Shown in pieces: positions 61,267 through 64,000 of a stretch of DNA of 64,000 nt. A program made the translations under genes and the position numbers. The stretch lies in NCBI GenBank assembly GCA_964594865.1, contig CAZQMZ010000004.1, positions 1 to 64,000 of the forward strand, given 5' to 3'. The stretch comes from Caccovivens sp964594865 (GTDB taxonomy: Bacteria; Bacillota; Clostridia; Christensenellales; UBA1242). The notes under the pieces were generated by a model. That model had not been told where the DNA came from. It ran no database searches and worked only from the letters and a program-made list of their open reading frames with translations. Numbering within the stretch: the first letter of the stretch is position 1; each line of letters starts with the position of its first letter.

Positions 61267-63399
61267 CTATTTCCTACACTTTCCGCAACCGTCGCAATGA
61301 GCACAAATTTTTTTGTTCTTAATTTTTTTGAAAATAAAGAAAATTGCAAGAAAAATTGCAAGTACTGACAAGATGACACACAAAACTTTGGCAAATCCAA
61401 AAATTTCAAAAGCAAAGGCAATGTTGTAGATCACAAATGCCACAAAATACGCCGTCACGAGTTGAAGACAAACCGAAATAAATGTCCATTTTTTTCCAAC
61501 TTCTTGCATCAGCATTGAAATGGAAGCAATGCAAGGAGTGTATAACAAACAGAACACCAAAAAAGAAATTACGCTTGCTTTTGAAGAAAAATAGACCACA
61601 CTCGTCGAGAGCAACAGAGACTGTGCAATAAGTTTTGTTGCTCCCGCTTCAATTCCATTGAACATTGCAATCGACGACACCACCACTTCTTTTGCCACGA
61701 GCCCCGCCAAAAGTGAAGAAACAATCGCCCAACTTCCAAAACCAATTGGTGAGAAAATTGGTGCAAGCAATTGACCAATGCTCTCCAGCATACTCACGCC
61801 GTCGCCACTTGCAATATATTCAAATTTGAAACTAAAGGAAGACAAAATCCAGACGATGATGTTCATTGCCACCATAATCGAGCCAACACGAATTAAAAAT
61901 TCCTTGACATTCTTCCACAAAATTTTGCCAACACGTCGCAAAGATGTCATGCGATAAGGCGGAAATTCCAAAATGAATGTTTGTTTTTGACTTTTAAGCA
62001 CCGTGACATCCAAAATTCTTGAGATTGAAATTGCCACAACAACCCCAAGAAAATATAACCCCATAATCACAAAAATGTTGCTTGCACCGAAAAATGCACC
62101 GCCAATGACTGTGTAAATTGGAATTTTTGCCGAACAACTCATGTATGGACAAAGAATGGCGGTCTTGATTTTTGCGTTTTTGTCATCCATATTGCGTGAA
62201 GTCATGATTGCCGTTGTGGAACAACCAAAGCTCATCAAGAGAGTGTAGACACTTTTTCCCGAAAGTCCAATTCTTCCCAAAATATCCTCAAAGATGAAAG
62301 CAATGCGCGACATATATCCACTGTCTTCCAAAACAGATAAAAAGAAGAACAAAAGCACCACTTGTGGCAAAAATGAAAGCACAGTTCCAACGCCACCAAA
62401 AATGGCTACATTAAACAGGTCATAGATTGCCGATTGACCAAAGGTGTTTTCAATAAGTTGAAGAACAGGTGCTGTCAAAACATCCAAAAACCCACCAAGA
62501 CAGTCCGACAAAAACTTTCCGAGCGAAAAGAAAGTCAGATAAAATATTCCAGAAAGAACAAGCAAAAACATTGGAAAAGCCAACCACTTGTTCAAGAAAA
62601 TTTTGTCAAGTTTACTTCTTCCATAGACTGCCTTTGTCCTGGCAGCACATTTGCGCATGATTTCATCAATGTGGTCATATCTAAGTTTACTCAAAATCTC
62701 CACACTGTTTTCTGGCACAGCAGAAAAAATCTTTTCGCAATCTTCCACACCTATGGACTTAAAAAATTTTTCATCTTTTTCATAAGCTTTGACGGTGAGA
62801 AATTCTTTTGAAAACGCTTTCAAATTCTTATCTTGAAAATTCTCCAAACAATGAAGATTTTTCAAATATGGCAAACGAACATCATGATGACTTTCTTTCA
62901 AACACTCTTTCAGCTTGTCCAACCCAAGTTTTTTCTCGGCATTGATTGCCACCACCTGCACACCGAGTTCTTGCCCAAGTTTTGCATAGTCAATTTTGAA
63001 AATTGGTCGTTTGTCAATCTCGTTGACAGCAAGCACAACATCACAACCTTTTTCCAAAAGACAGAGCGTCAAGTATAGATTTCTTTGCAAGTTGTTTTGA
63101 TCGCATATGTTGATGATTTTTTCATTATCATTTTCAAAAATGGTCTTAACCGAAACTTCTTCTTCAAAAGAAAGCGGACAAAGAGAATAAATTCCCGGTG
63201 TATCCAACAAATCATATTTCTCGCCATTCGCATCAAATGTTTTTTCTTTATTTTCAACCGTCACGCCATGCCAATTCCCCACATGTTCATTGGAACGAGT
63301 CAAACTGTTGAACAAAGTTGTTTTTCCAGAGTTTGGGTTGCCAACCAAAAGAATTTTCTTTACCCCAAATGTCACTTCATTTTGCAGTTTTTTGTTCAC
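61267..63399 (-). CDS. feoB: ferrous iron transporter FeoB
   Basis: Protein of 710 aa; start GTG at 63399 overlapping the feoA stop (GTGA). The G domain has LVGNPNSGKTTLFNSLT (G1), DTPGIYSL (G3) and AVNEID (G4). The transmembrane part has the Gate motifs FLPQVVLLFFFLSVLEDSGY with SFGCSTTAIM, and CPYMSCSAKIPIY. The C-terminus ends in a Cys-rich tail CAHCDGCGKCRK, resembling the separate FeoB-associated Cys-rich protein of other Firmicutes. It imports Fe2+ using GTP. Confidence 0.95.
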   Translation of the reverse strand: MNKKLQNEVTFGVKKILLVGNPNSGKTTLFNSLTRSNEHVGNWHGVTVENKEKTFDANGEKYDLLDTPGIYSLCPLSFEEEVSVKTIFENDNEKIINICDQNNLQRNLYLTLCLLEKGCDVVLAVNEIDKRPIFKIDYAKLGQELGVQVVAINAEKKLGLDKLKECLKESHHDVRLPYLKNLHCLENFQDKNLKAFSKEFLTVKAYEKDEKFFKSIGVEDCEKIFSAVPENSVEILSKLRYDHIDEIMRKCAARTKAVYGRSKLDKIFLNKWLAFPMFLLVLSGIFYLTFFSLGKFLSDCLGGFLDVLTAPVLQLIENTFGQSAIYDLFNVAIFGGVGTVLSFLPQVVLLFFFLSVLEDSGYMSRIAFIFEDILGRIGLSGKSVYTLLMSFGCSTTAIMTSRNMDDKNAKIKTAILCPYMSCSAKIPIYTVIGGAFFGASNIFVIMGLYFLGVVVAISISRILDVTVLKSQKQTFILEFPPYRMTSLRRVGKILWKNVKEFLIRVGSIMVAMNIIVWILSSFSFKFEYIASGDGVSMLESIGQLLAPIFSPIGFGSWAIVSSLLAGLVAKEVVVSSIAMFNGIEAGATKLIAQSLLLSTSVVYFSSKASVISFLVFCLLYTPCIASISMLMQEVGKKWTFISVCLQLVTAYFVAFVIYNIAFAFEIFGFAKVLCVILSVLAIFLAIFFIFKKIKNKKICAHCDGCGKCRK

Positions 63400-63617
63400 T
63401 CCACCCTCACTTTTGACAACAAATTTGAGCGGACACTCAACAAATATCCACGAATTTCGAGCAAGAAGACCTTTTTTTGAAGAGAAGTTGAAACAATTTT
63501 CACACTTTCTCCAATTGAAAATCCAAGTTCCAGAAATCGACGATAGACGTCGTCAATCTTTCCATCAAACCCAACAATCTTGTATGTTTTGTTCTTTTCT
63601 CCAAAATTCAAAGTCAT
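63396..63617 (-). CDS. feoA: ferrous iron transport protein FeoA
   Basis: Protein of 73 aa, an SH3-like FeoA of normal length. RFLELGFSIGESVKIVSTS is the family core (LGfxpGxxVxvv) and LLEIRGYLLSVRSNLLSKV closes the barrel (where others have GxxxaLrxxxAxxI). It assists FeoB. The stop overlaps the feoB start codon. No clear ribosome binding site or promoter could be fixed upstream; it is divergent from nrdR with 121 nt between start codons. Confidence 0.88.
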   Translation of the reverse strand: MTLNFGEKNKTYKIVGFDGKIDDVYRRFLELGFSIGESVKIVSTSLQKKVFLLEIRGYLLSVRSNLLSKVRVE

Positions 63618-63664
63618 ATCACAATATCTTTACGCAACTCAACTTTCTGATATGCGAAAAAATA

Positions 63665-63712
63665 AATGTAAAAATTGTGTAAAAATGCTTGTGAAAGCAC
63701 TATATATTGTGT
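63665..63712. promoter_or_regulatory. probable tandem NrdR boxes upstream of nrdR
   Basis: GCACTATATATTGTGT (63697-63712) closely fits the NrdR-box consensus acaCwAtATaTwGtgt. A weaker copy ending in the same TTGTGT lies at 63665-63680, exactly 32 bp upstream, near the three-helical-turn spacing known for paired NrdR boxes. The strong box lies in the spacer of the nrdR promoter, so binding would repress it. Confidence 0.6.
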
Positions 63713-63718
63713 TATAAT
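63689..63718 (+). promoter_or_regulatory. nrdR promoter
   Basis: TTGTGA (63689-63694), 18-nt spacer, perfect TATAAT (63713-63718), leader with AAGGAG before the ATG at 63739. Confidence 0.6.
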
Positions 63719-63738
63719 TCCAACAAGGAGAAAAACAA

Positions 63739-64000
63739 ATGAAATGTATCTATTGCGGAAGCGAAGAGAGCAAAGTCCTTGACTCTCGAAGCACAGATGA
63801 AACAAATTCTATTCGAAGAAGAAGAGAATGTCTTGGCTGTGGAAAACGTTTCACAACATATGAAACAATTGAAACTGTGCCTATTTTGGTTGTCAAAAAG
63901 GATGGCAGTCGCGAGCCGTTCAGTTTGGATAAAATCAAAAACGGAATGATAAAGGCATGCGAAAAACGCCCTGTTTCTGCCGCGCAAATTGAACAAATGG
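63739..64000 (+). CDS. nrdR: transcriptional repressor NrdR, 5' part
   Basis: The frame runs off the window after 87 codons (full NrdR is about 150 aa). MKCIYCGSEESKVLDSR and RRRRECLGCGKRFTTYE form the zinc ribbon with Cys3, Cys6, Cys31 and Cys34. The ATP-cone domain begins with PILVVKKDGSREPFSLDKI. NrdR represses ribonucleotide reductase genes in response to dATP/ATP. AAGGAG precedes the ATG. NrdR-box-like sites in its own promoter suggest autoregulation. It is divergent from feoA. Confidence 0.95.
   Translation, partial: MKCIYCGSEESKVLDSRSTDETNSIRRRRECLGCGKRFTTYETIETVPILVVKKDGSREPFSLDKIKNGMIKACEKRPVSAAQIEQM

Noticed and set aside
63614..63996. Minus-strand open frames across nrdR and its promoter
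   Set aside because: nrdR on the plus strand has an unmistakable zinc ribbon, promoter and ribosome binding site; the minus frames are shadows.

Overview
The window is a low-GC chromosomal segment of an uncultured Firmicutes-type bacterium, most likely a gut Clostridia lineage related to spore formers. The basis is the gene content and order: addB-addA, yqzL-recO, holB-yaaT-trmN6, tatD-rsmA, spmA-spmB, spoVB, an RsfA-like regulator, a Spo0A-type DNA-binding domain, rplI, dnaB, typA, yqeY and feoAB. UGA is used as a stop, so the code is standard. Most genes lie on the minus strand. I cannot name a genus from the sequence alone. A run of 100 N (140-239) marks a scaffold gap.

Layout. 1-500: the 3' end of a tRNA-Gln gene followed by two tandem copies of a palindromic element built from inverted tRNA sequence; the gap falls inside the first copy. 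575-5170: small and regulatory genes (Spo0A C-terminal-domain protein, small membrane proteins, tRNA-Gly, a possible SecB-like protein, a HAD-like protein, a radical SAM activase-like protein). 5177-14690: a membrane protein with five AT-hooks, then addA, addB and an RsfA-like gene. 14864-22681: an unknown protein, recO with a short yqzL-like gene, a BclA-type surface protein, HU, spoVB, unknown genes, a DUF1540-like gene, rplI and a short DUF6774-like gene. 22707-31699: rsmA, tatD, spmAB, trmN6, yaaT, holB, a P-type cation ATPase and uppP. 31765-50061: a single gene of about 6,100 codons for a surface protein with a C-terminal membrane anchor. 50354-60599: trpS, gltX, a lipoprotein, a membrane-anchored protein, dnaB, a small membrane protein, typA, a metallophosphoesterase and yqeY. 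60782-64000: tRNA-Met followed by a second palindromic element of the same design, then feoB-feoA and the start of nrdR.

How the parts fit. Most genes are housekeeping (recombination repair, replication, translation, tRNA and rRNA modification, cell-wall lipid recycling, ferrous iron uptake). Several belong to sporulation or spore-surface families (SpmA/B, SpoVB, RsfA-like, BclA-like, Spo0A-C, YaaT), so the lineage either sporulates or descends from spore formers.

Four things stand out. (1) The elements behind tRNA-Gln and tRNA-Met carry an inverted copy of the tRNA T arm, interrupted at the same T-loop position by a pair of hairpins with 3-nt loops. (2) At least eight genes have a promoter whose -10 box ends 6-8 nt before the ATG and no Shine-Dalgarno sequence, so leaderless mRNAs look common. 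(3) A G9 tract sits in the spacer of a promoter for a small membrane protein, a likely phase-variable switch. (4) A three-TM membrane protein has a long coiled-coil tail with five AT-hooks, a possible DNA-to-membrane tether.
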